DNA from: Maribellus comscasis
GTDB taxonomy: Bacteria; Bacteroidota; Bacteroidia; Bacteroidales; Prolixibacteraceae
DNA: 64,000 nucleotides
NCBI RefSeq assembly: GCF_009762775.1
Contig: NZ_CP046401.1
Coordinates: 2,232,001 to 2,296,000, forward strand
Direction: 5' to 3'
Position 1 is the first letter of the stretch, and each line of letters starts with the position of its first letter. This document shows, piece after piece, positions 17,720 to 27,392 of this stretch. The notes beneath the pieces are model-generated. The model did not search any database and was not told the origin of the DNA. It saw only the letters and a program-made list of their open reading frames with translations. A program made the position numbers and the translations under genes.

Positions 17720-18766
17720 ATGGTTCAACTAAAATTTATTTCAAAGATTTTCCTGCTTTTGTTAATGCTGAGTATGTTTTCCTGCTCCGGCAATCAACAA
17801 AAAAAAACAGGTGAACAGACAAACCTTCAGGCTGCTCCCGAAGCAAAAGTCAAAATAAATCCGGATGCAAAAAAGTTGCTTGATCGACTTGTAGAAATGG
17901 GGGATTATGCAAATAGTCGTGATATTCCGTCGTTAATAGATCCTTCTTCGGTTTATGAGGAACTGGATAGTAGTATCCTGATTGTAGATATTCGTCTGCC
18001 CGAAATTTTTGTAAACGGACACATAAAAAACGCTGTAAATGTCGAATTTGAGAATTTGCAGGAATATTTCAAAAAAGATATTGATCCTTCAGCGTTTGAT
18101 AAAATTGTTATGGTTTGTTACGCCGGCCAGGGTTCAAGTTATGCAACATCGCTTTTAAGGCTTGCAGGGTATAACAACGTTTATGCTATGCGCTGGGGAA
18201 TGAGTGGCTGGAACAAAGACTTTGCTGAAGGTTCGTGGCTTGATGCAATTTCTTCCGAATATGAAGATAAACTGGAAACTACAACAAACGAAAAAGCACA
18301 AACCGGAGATTTCCCGCAATTGAATACGGGAAAAACTACGGGTGAGGAAATACTGCAATCCAGGCTGGACTCTTTGTTTGCACAGGGATTATCCATCGCG
18401 CTTGCTTATGCCGATGAATTATTTGAACAGCCCGAAAATTACTATACTATAAATTACGACCGACGCGATAAATATGAGTCGGGGCATGTTCCGGGAGCAA
18501 TCCGTTACAAACCGGGCGGGACACTTGGAATTGTCGATGAAATGCAAACCATCCCCACAGATAAGCAAGTAGTGATTTACTGTAATACCGGACACAACTC
18601 CGGATTTGCAACAGCGTACCTTCGTTTGTTTGGGTTCGATGCCAAAACATTAACTTACGGAAACAATGCATTTATGCACGACAAAATGGTAAACGAAGAA
18701 AGTACACTTTCGTGGCTGCCGTTTACTGAGGCCGATATTGAAAATTATCCTTATGTAGAAGAATAA
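17720..18766 (+). CDS. lipoprotein with two rhodanese domains
   Basis: 348 residues. Lipoprotein signal with Cys22 (LLMLSMFSCSG). Two rhodanese domains follow. The first (~75-170) has VDIRLPEIFVNGHIKNAVNV and active-site Cys133 in VMVCYAGQGSSYA. The second (~235-335) has DRRDKYESGHVPGAI and active-site Cys288 in VIYCNTGHNSGFA. Both keep the catalytic Cys, so sulfurtransferase or sulfur-carrier activity at the cell envelope is possible. Follows the repeat lipoprotein by 20 bases and ends at a clear terminator. Physiological partner unknown. Confidence 0.88.
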   Translation: MVQLKFISKIFLLLLMLSMFSCSGNQQKKTGEQTNLQAAPEAKVKINPDAKKLLDRLVEMGDYANSRDIPSLIDPSSVYEELDSSILIVDIRLPEIFVNGHIKNAVNVEFENLQEYFKKDIDPSAFDKIVMVCYAGQGSSYATSLLRLAGYNNVYAMRWGMSGWNKDFAEGSWLDAISSEYEDKLETTTNEKAQTGDFPQLNTGKTTGEEILQSRLDSLFAQGLSIALAYADELFEQPENYYTINYDRRDKYESGHVPGAIRYKPGGTLGIVDEMQTIPTDKQVVIYCNTGHNSGFATAYLRLFGFDAKTLTYGNNAFMHDKMVNEESTLSWLPFTEADIENYPYVEE

Positions 18767-18793
18767 ATACTCAGGATTAATCAAACAAAAAAT

Positions 18794-18828
18794 ACCGGAT
18801 AAAACTTGTCTTTAATCCGGTTTTTTTT
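18794..18828 (+). terminator. intrinsic terminator of the two-lipoprotein operon
   Basis: ACCGGAT at 18794-18800 pairs with ATCCGGT at 18815-18821 (14-base loop), followed by a run of T to 18828. It lies 28 bases past the rhodanese gene stop. Confidence 0.8.
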
Positions 18829-18890
18829 GATATCATTTATCTTTTTGAAAGCTTTATCCGGTTCTTTTCCAAACAAAGTATCTATGGCGT

Positions 18891-19685
18891 TTAGGAAGTT
18901 TTTGAAAAAATCCGGCCAACAATACGTAGTAATAATCCCTGCGGCAAAACAGAACCAAGCAGATAATAAAATTTTGTTGCCCCGCCCGGGACAACAAACT
19001 TCTTCCCGTTAAGCATGTTTCTCACTGCCGTTTGAGCAACTTCTTCGGGAGTCAAGGTTGTTATACGTGTTAATGCCGACAGTTTCCGAATATTTTTCTT
19101 CGTATGCTCTGACGTCACTCCGCTTGGATGAACAGATGTAAGCAAAACACTGGTGTTTTTCAGTTCGCGGTTGAGTGCACGGGTTAAAAACAAAATATAT
19201 GTTTTTGTAGCAGCATAAACACTCTTGTTTGGCAAGGCAACAAACGACGCAAAACTACTGATATTCAAAATATGCGCGCGTTCGATCTTTTTCATTTCAG
19301 GGAGAAACAACAAAGTCAGTAATGTTGTACTTCTAATATTTAGCAGGAGCATTTTATCCACAAGCTCCGGAGCACTATTTTCAAACTCTCCCTCAAAGCC
19401 AACTCCGGCATTATTCACCAGATTATTGATTATTATTTCATTTTCCTGTGAAAAATCAAAAACCTTTTGCGGCGAAGCAGTCTGAGTTAAATCAATACCC
19501 AGTGATTTTACGTCAACAGCAAAATGCGCTTTTATTTCAGCTATTGTCTCATCAAGTTTGCTATCGGGGAGTGAGACCAAAAACAAATTAAACCCTTTTT
19601 TTGCGCATTCCGTGGCAATTGCCCTGCCAATTCCGGAACTGGCACCTGTAATTAATGTATAATATTTCGGCTGTTCTTCACTCAT
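18891..19685 (-). CDS. short-chain dehydrogenase/reductase
   Basis: 264 residues. Classical SDR: cofactor motif TGASSGIGRA near residue 14, NNAGVG at ~91, catalytic Ser in LNISSFASF, and YxxxK as YAATK. Residues around the first beta strands (SLPDSKLDE) do not settle NAD versus NADP. Its start overlaps the 3' end of the upstream epimerase-type gene by 8 bases, so the two are translationally coupled. Substrate unknown; paired SDR genes like this often act on lipids, steroids or nucleotide sugars. Confidence 0.88.
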   Translation of the reverse strand: MSEEQPKYYTLITGASSGIGRAIATECAKKGFNLFLVSLPDSKLDETIAEIKAHFAVDVKSLGIDLTQTASPQKVFDFSQENEIIINNLVNNAGVGFEGEFENSAPELVDKMLLLNIRSTTLLTLLFLPEMKKIERAHILNISSFASFVALPNKSVYAATKTYILFLTRALNRELKNTSVLLTSVHPSGVTSEHTKKNIRKLSALTRITTLTPEEVAQTAVRNMLNGKKFVVPGGATKFYYLLGSVLPQGLLLRIVGRIFSKTS

Positions 19686-20667
19686 ACAAACCCGTTTTTA
19701 ACCAAGCAATTGTTTTTAACATTCCTTCTCTAAGGGGCGTAATCTGGTAATCCAGTTCGCGAATTGCCTTTTTACTGTTTAAAGGCCGGTGTTGCAAATA
19801 ACGTTTCACCCAGGGTGGAGTAATCAGTGGCGGTTTCCCAAAGGTTTCAGCCATAAAAAGCTCAAACTTTGAAATACCGAGCATAAACGAAAACGGGATA
19901 TGAAACATCACCCTTTTTTTTCCTGTCAATTCAGAAAGTATTTTGAAAAAATCGTTGTATGAAACATTCTCTCCTCCCAAAATATATTTCTTGCCGGGAA
20001 TTCCTTTTTTCATTGCCTGAATATGACCTCTTATCACGTCTTCAATAAACACATAACTTCCCAGCTGGGAGCCATCACCCGGAATAAAACGCCAGCTTCC
20101 TTTCAGATATTTTTTTATCATAATGGTAACAGAATTGCTTTTATTCAGAAATCCCGGACCATACAAACGCGGTGGATTAACGATAACAACATCAAGACCT
20201 TTTTTAAAATATTCCATACATAAATTTTCGGCCTGTCGTTTTGTTGTTTCATAGTCCGTTAGATAAGTATCCGGCAAAGACGCGGTTTCGTCCACCTCTT
20301 CCATTTTTTTTGATTGTGGAAGTGTAGCCGCACTGGAAGTATAAACAACCTTTTTAATATTATTTCTGAACGCAGCCTCCAAAACATTTTGGGTTCCCGT
20401 ATAATTGGTTTTGTAAGCGAGGGTCTTGTCCTTCGACCAGAGATTGGCATAAGCAGCCAAATGATAGACTACATCGCAACCTGTTATTGCTTTTTCTAAA
20501 ACGTCGGTTGAAAACAAATCGCCTTTAAAAACCGTGACCCCGTTTTTTGGAATTTCCAGTTTTTCGGGTGAACGAGCCAGTAAATGCACTTCATTCTCAT
20601 TTTTCAAAAGCTCCTCAAGCAATCGGTTTCCTATAAATCCGGTGGCTCCGGTAATAAAACATTTCAC
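19678..20667 (-). CDS. NAD-dependent epimerase/dehydratase (extended SDR)
   Basis: 329 residues. The start is GTG at 20667; an ATG two bases upstream is out of frame and meets a stop at once. Rossmann motif TGATGFIGNRLLEELL, then YTSSAATLP and the catalytic YxxxK (YETTK). RLYGPG and SYVFIEDVIRGHI are typical of the DFR/3-beta-HSD-like branch. The product at 28160-29191 is related in fold and length. First gene of a coupled pair with the SDR downstream. Substrate not determined. Confidence 0.88.
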   Translation of the reverse strand: MKCFITGATGFIGNRLLEELLKNENEVHLLARSPEKLEIPKNGVTVFKGDLFSTDVLEKAITGCDVVYHLAAYANLWSKDKTLAYKTNYTGTQNVLEAAFRNNIKKVVYTSSAATLPQSKKMEEVDETASLPDTYLTDYETTKRQAENLCMEYFKKGLDVVIVNPPRLYGPGFLNKSNSVTIMIKKYLKGSWRFIPGDGSQLGSYVFIEDVIRGHIQAMKKGIPGKKYILGGENVSYNDFFKILSELTGKKRVMFHIPFSFMLGISKFELFMAETFGKPPLITPPWVKRYLQHRPLNSKKAIRELDYQITPLREGMLKTIAWLKTGLYE

Positions 20668-20720
20668 ATTTAATCGAATTATGGTTGATATTTCTTAGTT
20701 TGAAATTTAAATCCTGATTT

Positions 20721-21464
20721 TTATCTCGAAGGGATATCAATTGTTTCTGATTTTACAAAACTGAGGTTAGGATTAAGCCGGATTGAAAAATAATCGGAAA
20801 ATACACTCAACGAGATATGCATAAAAACAGGAATTAACAGCGTCCCTTTTGTCAACGTAAAGTAGCAGGCAATGGCTCCAAATACCAAAGCACCAATGGC
20901 CTGGTCTTTTCCGTTCACCATATGAATTGCCGAATAGATCACAACATTAATTGCAATGGCCGGCCAAAATCCAAAATCGTTAAAACATGCATTTAAAAGA
21001 ATTCCCCGGAACAAAAATTCATAACCAACCAAATACAATGTCCAGCCCACGGCATTAAAAACAAACATTGAAATTGTCCATTCCTTTAATTTGATTTGAA
21101 GCGAGTTTCGTTCGGGGTTGACTTTTTGCGTTAAAAACAAAATTGCAATAATTATCCCGGCCAATAGCAGAATAATACTGATGTTTGACCGCAGCAGTGA
21201 TAAGCTGAATCCATATTTGTCCACGGAATGATCGATAAAAAAATAATACAGAATTCCGGGTAGTAATCCCAGAAAAGCAAAACCTGTGAGTTTTTGTATA
21301 AAAAAACGGTAAAGTTCCTTTTGCGACTGATTCTTATATCTTCTTTCCACAAAACGAACTAAAAAGCCGGAGTGTGCTGTATAATAGTACAAATAAAAAA
21401 ACAGAATAACTCCCACAATAAGAATTGATATTCTGGTTTCGGAGGAACTTAATTGAAAATTCAT
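20721..21464 (-). CDS. CPBP-family intramembrane protease
   Basis: 247 residues with about seven or eight hydrophobic helices. The CPBP/CAAX protease motifs are present: YEFLFRGILL (Glu and Arg of motif 1), a His in VIYSAIHMVNG, and VFMHISLSVFSD (motif 3 His). The family includes CAAX-type prenyl proteases and bacteriocin-immunity proteins, acting in the membrane. Lies 53 bases upstream of the epimerase gene on the same strand and could be read with it. Target protein unknown. Confidence 0.85.
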   Translation of the reverse strand: MNFQLSSSETRISILIVGVILFFYLYYYTAHSGFLVRFVERRYKNQSQKELYRFFIQKLTGFAFLGLLPGILYYFFIDHSVDKYGFSLSLLRSNISIILLLAGIIIAILFLTQKVNPERNSLQIKLKEWTISMFVFNAVGWTLYLVGYEFLFRGILLNACFNDFGFWPAIAINVVIYSAIHMVNGKDQAIGALVFGAIACYFTLTKGTLLIPVFMHISLSVFSDYFSIRLNPNLSFVKSETIDIPSR

Positions 21465-21618
21465 GGCGTAGCTTTAAATTTACCTGACAAGTTACAAAAA
21501 TTGTAAGGTATTTCAACCTACGAAATTTAAGAATTCGTTATGAAATCACTGCTTTGAAAAAAATAATTTATTAACAACGATAAGCAGCATCTTAAAACAA
21601 AAGTATTATTTATTGCCT

Positions 21619-22239
21619 TTATCTGTCCAGCCGATAATAAAATGCCAGCGAGATAACATTGTTAAACTGATTGTTCAGCCAATAATAATTTGTAGCGTCT
21701 TCACCCGGCAATCCGCGGATAGGCAACACTGAATAAGCTATACGTAAATCCAGTTTTAAGCGATCAAGCATATCAAACTGAAAACCCACAAAAGGCTGTA
21801 AGTCGAAGTCATTGAATGCATTTTGGTCTTCCCGCACAAACTCACCGTACTCGTCAAATTCTTTGGCATGAACAAGATATCCCGCGGAAATTCCTCCTAC
21901 AACTGCACTTCTGTCGCTGGCCCTGAATCCGACAAAGACGGGAATATCGATATACCCCAGCCGCATAATATATTTGTCTGGTTCTTCATCTTTGGGGTTT
22001 ATTCTATTACGGGCTCCTTTTTGCGAATATTTTATTTCCAGTCCGGCAAAAACTGCTGGAGCAATATCGGTTTGGACAAATGCTCCCGCCAAAATACCGG
22101 GCTTATGATATCCTTTATATGAATCACCTTCAACCTGGGTTGCGTTATAACCGGCCAGAATTCCTCCCTGAAAACGTTGCGCCAAAGCCATATTTACGAT
22201 TAAAATAAATAGTGCCGGTAATAAAAGTCTTCTTGTCAT
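21619..22239 (-). CDS. outer-membrane beta-barrel protein (PorT-like family)
   Basis: 206 residues from the ATG at 22239, one base after the sirtuin stop. An upstream ATG at 22257 lies inside the sirtuin gene and would spoil the signal peptide. Signal MTRRLLLPALFILIVNMALAQ, then alternating hydrophobic strands (GGILAGYNATQVEG, FAGLEIKYSQKGA, YIDIPVFVGF) ending in an aromatic-rich last strand (LAFYYRLDR). This is the pattern of small 8-strand barrels. Co-transcribed with the sirtuin; no functional link is obvious. Confidence 0.82.
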   Translation of the reverse strand: MTRRLLLPALFILIVNMALAQRFQGGILAGYNATQVEGDSYKGYHKPGILAGAFVQTDIAPAVFAGLEIKYSQKGARNRINPKDEEPDKYIMRLGYIDIPVFVGFRASDRSAVVGGISAGYLVHAKEFDEYGEFVREDQNAFNDFDLQPFVGFQFDMLDRLKLDLRIAYSVLPIRGLPGEDATNYYWLNNQFNNVISLAFYYRLDR

Positions 22240-22240
22240 T

Positions 22241-22930
22241 TTATTTCCATTTTTCAAGTTCTGATTTCAAAATCTCCACTCCTTTGCCCGCTTTTTCCTG
22301 AATGTAAGTTACATTTTTGGAAAACAACTGCGGCCGCCCCGGATCAATAACAAAGATAGGAATTTCCGGTTTAGCATAATTTACCAGCCCGGCTGCAGGA
22401 TAAACCACCAGCGATGTACCGATTACAACTAAAATATCGGCATGCTGAACAATCGGAAGTGCATCGTTTAATGCAGGAACTGCCTCGCCAAACCAAACAA
22501 TGTGAGGCCGGAGTTGACTTCCCTTTTCGCATTTATCGCCAAGTTTTAGTTCCCAGTTATCAAGCGTATAAACCAAATCAGGATCGATAGTGCTGCGCGC
22601 TTTTCTCAACTCGCCATGCAAATGCAACACCTTTTTACTTCCGGCCTGTTCATGCAAATCATCTACATTTTGAGTGACAATTTCAACATCAAATTCATTT
22701 TCCAAATCAGCAATTCCGATGTGCCCGCCATTGGGTTTTGCCTCCCAAAGTTGCTTCCGGCGTTCGTTATAAAACCGTAATACCAGTTCCGGTGTTCGTA
22801 ACCAGGCCTCGGGGCTGGCAACTTCCGTTACATCGTATTGTTCCCATAAGCCACCCATGTCGCGAAAAGTTTTTAATCCGCTTTCCTGACTCATGCCTGC
22901 TCCAGAAAGTATAACCAGTTTCTTTTTCAT
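22241..22930 (-). CDS. cobB: sirtuin, SIRT5/CobB-type NAD-dependent deacylase
   Basis: 229 residues. Sir2 motifs: SGAGMSQESGLKTFRD (NAD loop), TQNVDDLHEQAG with catalytic-site residues, His105 in LHLHGEL, and RPHIVWFGE. The FYNERR segment supplies Tyr54 and Arg57, the pair that recognises succinyl/malonyl groups in class III sirtuins. The zinc-binding Cys pairs are missing: only Cys134 remains in that region (GDKCEKGSQ). A zinc-less variant may be normal for this lineage. Removes acyl groups from lysine in cytoplasmic proteins. A one-base gap separates it from the barrel gene. Confidence 0.93.
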   Translation of the reverse strand: MKKKLVILSGAGMSQESGLKTFRDMGGLWEQYDVTEVASPEAWLRTPELVLRFYNERRKQLWEAKPNGGHIGIADLENEFDVEIVTQNVDDLHEQAGSKKVLHLHGELRKARSTIDPDLVYTLDNWELKLGDKCEKGSQLRPHIVWFGEAVPALNDALPIVQHADILVVIGTSLVVYPAAGLVNYAKPEIPIFVIDPGRPQLFSKNVTYIQEKAGKGVEILKSELEKWK

Positions 22931-23016
22931 AAAGGGAAAATTGGTTTTGAATCAAAAAAATATTCAGCTTTTTTTTGATTTTGCTTATTTTAATCGAATC
23001 AGGATACCGATAATAA

Positions 23017-24666
23017 TTATTCTACAGATACCTTAACATCCTTAAACATAAACAAATTATCACTAAGCCTTAACGCTTTGCCGCTTACCGTAGTTACATT
23101 TTTAAGGATAACTTCTTTCGTTTTTACATAAGGAAACTTCTCCACATAGGAATCATTGGTCATTTCTGAATTGAAGTTTGCAAAAATAGCCGGCCCCTTA
23201 TAGTCTTGCGGGTGATTCGAGTCATCTATATGAAGATTCTCGATAACAATTCTTTCCGGCATGTAACAGGTGTAACCAAAATCATGCTGCCCGGAATAGG
23301 AGCCGCTGATTAAACTTGCTATAGTCGGTTTTCCATTGGCAGGTACAAAAACACAATTGCGAATAATAAACTCGCCCCGCCAGGTACTGCCGTAATCTGA
23401 GCGCAGGTTGATAAGCCGGCTTCCACGTATGGTAGAGTTCTCCACTGTAAAAGTTCCGCTGCCAATGGCATTAATTCCCATGTGTCCCAGGGTGGAGTTC
23501 CGCACCGTAGCATTGGCAACACCCATGTGAGCATCGAATCGCGAAAAAACACAACTATCCAATACAATATTTTTGCAGTAGTTGGAGCCCATAATTCCCC
23601 AGTAAGTTCGGTCATTAATATCGTTTGTTTGATTACAGTTCACAAACGAAATATTGAGAGAGCGGCCGAGAGAAATATCATAAGTCCCCATTGAAACAGG
23701 AACGCCAGCCGAACCAATAGTCCGGTAAGTTTTGTGTCCCGTAAGCGTTGTGTTTCGAACGGTTACATAGGCACAGTCGCCAACATTGATAAATCCGCCA
23801 TAAGGTGCACCATGATCTTTTTCGCCAATGACGTGGTGTTCCAGCCCATCCACAAGCACATTGGATCGTCTGATACCTATTCCCCGACTATAATACGTAT
23901 ATTTCGATTCTGCCTGATTGGCAATGGTTGTAAACTTCCCGCCGGTAATTATAAGCGTATTCTCGTCAATTGGAAGTGCCTTAATCGCTGTTATTTCATC
24001 AAAATCCCAAATAATTGGAGCATCCATATCTACATTGCCATTTCGGTCAACGATAAAAATATCGGTCTGTGGAGCCCCGTTGTTTTGATTTGGCCCAAAA
24101 CGGATGTATCGTCTCACATTAGAATCTGTAACTGTAAGCAAACAAGTTCCGGGAAAAGTAACATCTATCTTCTCCTGGTTTCTTTTTAAAGACGTTATCC
24201 CTTCCGGCATGAACGTTTGTTTGTCGGAATTTACCAGAAAAACCTGTGCATTCCTATTTTCTACGTCGGTGTCGTCAATAATAAAAGAAGCCGTATTAAA
24301 ATCCGTATCCGTTCGGATTACTGCAGTACGAGCCTTCCCGCTAATATAATATGTAGCACTTTCATCAGCTTTTACTAAAAGCTGGTTCTGATTGGCATAA
24401 GCATGAGTAGCAGCGATAGCATCAATATCATCGGTTTTCCCATCGCCTTTTGCGCCAAAATCGCTGTAACGAACCACTCCATTTTTCTTAAACCTTTCTG
24501 CATCCTGGGGAGAAACGTTGATATATAACTTCCCGGTTTCATCTGTTCTGACGCTAATTTTACCCTTCTCTGAAGTTATAATCACATCATCCGGCAGATT
24601 CTTTGCCTGACCATTAGCCAGATTAATGCCGGCCAACAAAAGGAAAAAAAAGATTACATATTTCAT
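23017..24666 (-). CDS. secreted parallel beta-helix protein (pectate-lyase-3 fold)
   Basis: 549 residues. Signal peptide MKYVIFFFLLLAGINLANGQ. At ~66-90 is the pectate-lyase-superfamily entry motif VRYSDFGAKGDGKTDD. Downstream are repeated short strands with Asn/Gly/Thr turns (NTTLTGHKTYR, VLDSCVFSRFDAH, VRNSTLGHMG, TVENSTIRGS), the signature of a right-handed beta-helix. Such proteins are usually polysaccharide lyases or hydrolases, but no catalytic residues can be assigned by eye. Monocistronic; no SusCD neighbours. Confidence 0.78.
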   Translation of the reverse strand: MKYVIFFFLLLAGINLANGQAKNLPDDVIITSEKGKISVRTDETGKLYINVSPQDAERFKKNGVVRYSDFGAKGDGKTDDIDAIAATHAYANQNQLLVKADESATYYISGKARTAVIRTDTDFNTASFIIDDTDVENRNAQVFLVNSDKQTFMPEGITSLKRNQEKIDVTFPGTCLLTVTDSNVRRYIRFGPNQNNGAPQTDIFIVDRNGNVDMDAPIIWDFDEITAIKALPIDENTLIITGGKFTTIANQAESKYTYYSRGIGIRRSNVLVDGLEHHVIGEKDHGAPYGGFINVGDCAYVTVRNTTLTGHKTYRTIGSAGVPVSMGTYDISLGRSLNISFVNCNQTNDINDRTYWGIMGSNYCKNIVLDSCVFSRFDAHMGVANATVRNSTLGHMGINAIGSGTFTVENSTIRGSRLINLRSDYGSTWRGEFIIRNCVFVPANGKPTIASLISGSYSGQHDFGYTCYMPERIVIENLHIDDSNHPQDYKGPAIFANFNSEMTNDSYVEKFPYVKTKEVILKNVTTVSGKALRLSDNLFMFKDVKVSVE

Positions 24667-24951
24667 TACTTAGGTATTTTGGTACTGAATAATTTTCTCA
24701 AAATCAATAAAATTATCAGCAATCGGTTTCAGTTCATAAAGATTATTATAAAAAAGAAAATTTTCATACTCAAAACAAAAAGAATTGTCTTATTGCGATA
24801 AAAGATGAAGAATTATTTTGCAGCCAATTCCCTGATTTAATAATCTCAACCCGATTTTCTTCCCCTACAGTAAAATTATTTTCTTCCTAAATATTGTTTC
24901 GACCAGTATCTTTTTCTGAAATCTTGTCCTGAATTCTCTACATTTGTAGCC

Positions 24952-26898
24952 GTGATAGATCATGCGACCATAGAACGTATTTTAGATGCTGCTGAAATCA
25001 GTGATGTTGTCTCCGATTTTGTGACGCTCCGCAAAAGAGGTGTTAACATGCTTGGTTTATGCCCGTTTCACAATGAGAAGACACCCTCGTTTACGGTTTC
25101 TCCGGCTAAAGGGATTTTTAAATGTTTTGGTTGTGGTAAGGGTGGGAACTCTGTGAATTTTATCATGGAACATGAAAACCTTACTTACCCTGAGGCCTTA
25201 AAATGGCTGGCAAAAAAATACAATATAGAAGTTACAGAAGAAGAGGAAACCGAAGAACAGAAACAGCTCAAAGACGAACGCGAAAGTTTGATGATTGTTT
25301 CCTCTTTTGCACAAAAATTCTTCACACGTTATTTATGGAATGAAAACGAAGGCAGAACCATCGGATTAAGTTATTTCCGCGAACGTAGTTTTCGCGACGA
25401 TGTGCTGAAAAAATTTGAAGTAGGTTTTGCCCCTGACGGAAAAACCCCGTTTACAGAGGCTGCGCAAAAACAGGGCTATAAAATCGATTTCCTTGAAAAA
25501 ACAGGACTCACCATTGTCCGCGACGACTGGCAGCGCGATCGTTTCGCCGGCAGAGTCATATTTCCTATACATAATCTCGCCGGACGTGTGATTGCTTTTG
25601 GAGGAAGAATTCTGAAGGAAGATAAAAAAACAGCGAAATATCTCAATTCTCCTGAATCAGAAATTTACCACAAAAGCAAAGTTTTATACGGAATATATCA
25701 GGCAAAACGTTCGATCACCAAAAATGAAAAGTGTTACCTGGTGGAAGGTTACACCGATGTACTTTCGATGCACCAGGCCGGAATTGAAAATGTAGTGGCC
25801 TCTTCGGGAACTGCGCTAACTCCCGACCAAATCAGATTGATGAAGCGCTTTTCGCCCAATATCACCATAATTTACGATGGCGATGAGGCAGGAATAAAAG
25901 CTTCGTTACGCGGGATCGACCTCGTACTGGAGGAAGGTATGAATGTTAAAGTGTTGCTTCTCCCCGATGGTGAAGACCCTGATTCATTTGCTAAAAAAAT
26001 GGGAGCCAGTGGATTTACAAATTATATCCGGGAAAACGAAACCGATTTTATCCAGTTCAAAACACGTCTTCTGCTCAAAACAACCGAAAACGACCCGGTG
26101 GCAAAAGCGCGGTTAATTACAGATGTTATTCGTTCGATATCAGTAATTCCTGACTCCATAACCCGCTCGGTTTATATCAAAGAATGCAGCAAACTACTGA
26201 GTGTAAACGAAGAAGTTCTGTACACCGAAGTCAGAAAACAAAAAAGCAAACAAACGGATGATTTCCGCAAAAAGGAACTTCGCGAAAAAACGAGAAAACC
26301 AGATCCAAAACCGGAACCGCAGCCCATACAGAAAACCTCTGATTTTTTAGTGGAAGAGCTCGAATTCCTGCGTTTTCTTTTGAAACATTGTGGTTCACCA
26401 CTTTTTGAAATTGAGGGAGAAAATCCAAATGAAACAGAAATTGTGACGGTTGGTGAATTTATGATCGAAGAACTTGAAAATGACGATCTTGTTTCAGAAC
26501 AACAGCTGTTTCAGACCATTTTCAATGAGGTAAAAGAAAACCTGGCCAACGAAAAATTTGACCCGTGGAAATACTTCATTTATCATCCCAACGGAGAAGT
26601 AAGTAAACTTGCCACCGACCTGCTTTCTGAAAAGTTTATTGAAAGTAAACGGTGGACAAAAGCCGGTGCTTACACCGAAAAAGAGGAAGACATTCTGGAT
26701 ATACTCATCCCCAGAATTGTACATGAATACAAGTTGCGCAAAATCGGAATTATGCTGGAAGCGATAGAAAAAGAAATTGATGCGGCGGCAAAACAAAATG
26801 ACTTTGACAGAATTATTGAAGAACAATCAAAATACATGAACCTGAAACGGGTGGAAAAACATTTGTCGGACCAGCTGGGTAACCGAACCATCATATAA
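24952..26898 (+). CDS. dnaG: DNA primase
   Basis: 648 residues. The start is GTG at 24952, giving MIDHATIERILDAAEISDVV, the usual Bacteroidota DnaG N-terminus. CHC2 zinc-binding domain with Cys37, His40, Cys58, Cys61. The TOPRIM catalytic domain has VEGYTDVLSMHQAG, then SSGTALTPDQ and IIYDGDEAG. A low-complexity charged hinge (about residues 425-460) leads to the C-terminal helicase-binding domain. Makes RNA primers at the replication fork with DnaB. Followed after 11 bases by a flavin-binding protein gene. Confidence 0.96.
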   Translation: MIDHATIERILDAAEISDVVSDFVTLRKRGVNMLGLCPFHNEKTPSFTVSPAKGIFKCFGCGKGGNSVNFIMEHENLTYPEALKWLAKKYNIEVTEEEETEEQKQLKDERESLMIVSSFAQKFFTRYLWNENEGRTIGLSYFRERSFRDDVLKKFEVGFAPDGKTPFTEAAQKQGYKIDFLEKTGLTIVRDDWQRDRFAGRVIFPIHNLAGRVIAFGGRILKEDKKTAKYLNSPESEIYHKSKVLYGIYQAKRSITKNEKCYLVEGYTDVLSMHQAGIENVVASSGTALTPDQIRLMKRFSPNITIIYDGDEAGIKASLRGIDLVLEEGMNVKVLLLPDGEDPDSFAKKMGASGFTNYIRENETDFIQFKTRLLLKTTENDPVAKARLITDVIRSISVIPDSITRSVYIKECSKLLSVNEEVLYTEVRKQKSKQTDDFRKKELREKTRKPDPKPEPQPIQKTSDFLVEELEFLRFLLKHCGSPLFEIEGENPNETEIVTVGEFMIEELENDDLVSEQQLFQTIFNEVKENLANEKFDPWKYFIYHPNGEVSKLATDLLSEKFIESKRWTKAGAYTEKEEDILDILIPRIVHEYKLRKIGIMLEAIEKEIDAAAKQNDFDRIIEEQSKYMNLKRVEKHLSDQLGNRTII

Positions 26899-26909
26899 AC
26901 CAAAAATTT

Positions 26910-27392
26910 ATGCGAACATATCTTATCGAAGACCGGGGAAAAATAAACGAAATTATAAAAGCGTGTAAAACGTGCTACCTGGCCATGGCAGAAGAAAATG
27001 CACCTTATGTTTTACCAATGAATTTTGCGTTAAACGGCGATTGGGTAATTTTACACTCGGCACAAACCGGAAGAATGTGGGAGACGCTGAAGAAAAACCC
27101 GAAAGTATGCATCAACTGGACGCTGGGAGAAGAACTTGCCTGGCAAGATGTACAAGTGGGATGCAGCTACCGCGTAAAATCGGAATCGGTTTTGGTAGAA
27201 GGTGAAGCAGCATTTGTGGATGACTTTGATGAAAAATATGAGTTGCTAAAAATGTTAATGGCTCAATACAGCGACCGCGAATTTAAATTTAACGCGCCCG
27301 CCGTAAAAAATGTGGGGCTTATAAAAGTTAAGATTGAAAAATTATCGGCGAAAGAATTCGGGGCAAAAGCAATTACGCCTTGGAATAGTTAA
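26910..27392 (+). CDS. pyridoxamine 5'-phosphate oxidase-like flavin-binding protein
   Basis: 160 residues. Split-barrel pattern: CKTCYLAMAEENAPYVLPMNF for the first strands, then GDWVILHSAQTGRMWETLKKNPKVCINW, VQVGCSYRVKSESVLVEGEA, and a C-terminal IKVKIEKLSAKEFG. Resembles the Nim/FMN-binding branch of the family, which binds FMN or a related cofactor. Nim-type members are linked to nitroimidazole resistance, but this cannot be assigned here. Eleven bases after dnaG; 3' end overlaps the convergent gene by 4 bases. Confidence 0.85.
   Translation: MRTYLIEDRGKINEIIKACKTCYLAMAEENAPYVLPMNFALNGDWVILHSAQTGRMWETLKKNPKVCINWTLGEELAWQDVQVGCSYRVKSESVLVEGEAAFVDDFDEKYELLKMLMAQYSDREFKFNAPAVKNVGLIKVKIEKLSAKEFGAKAITPWNS

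Noticed and set aside
23017..24666. Polysaccharide utilisation locus around the beta-helix protein
   Set aside because: No SusC/SusD pair, sulfatase or glycoside hydrolase accompanies it.
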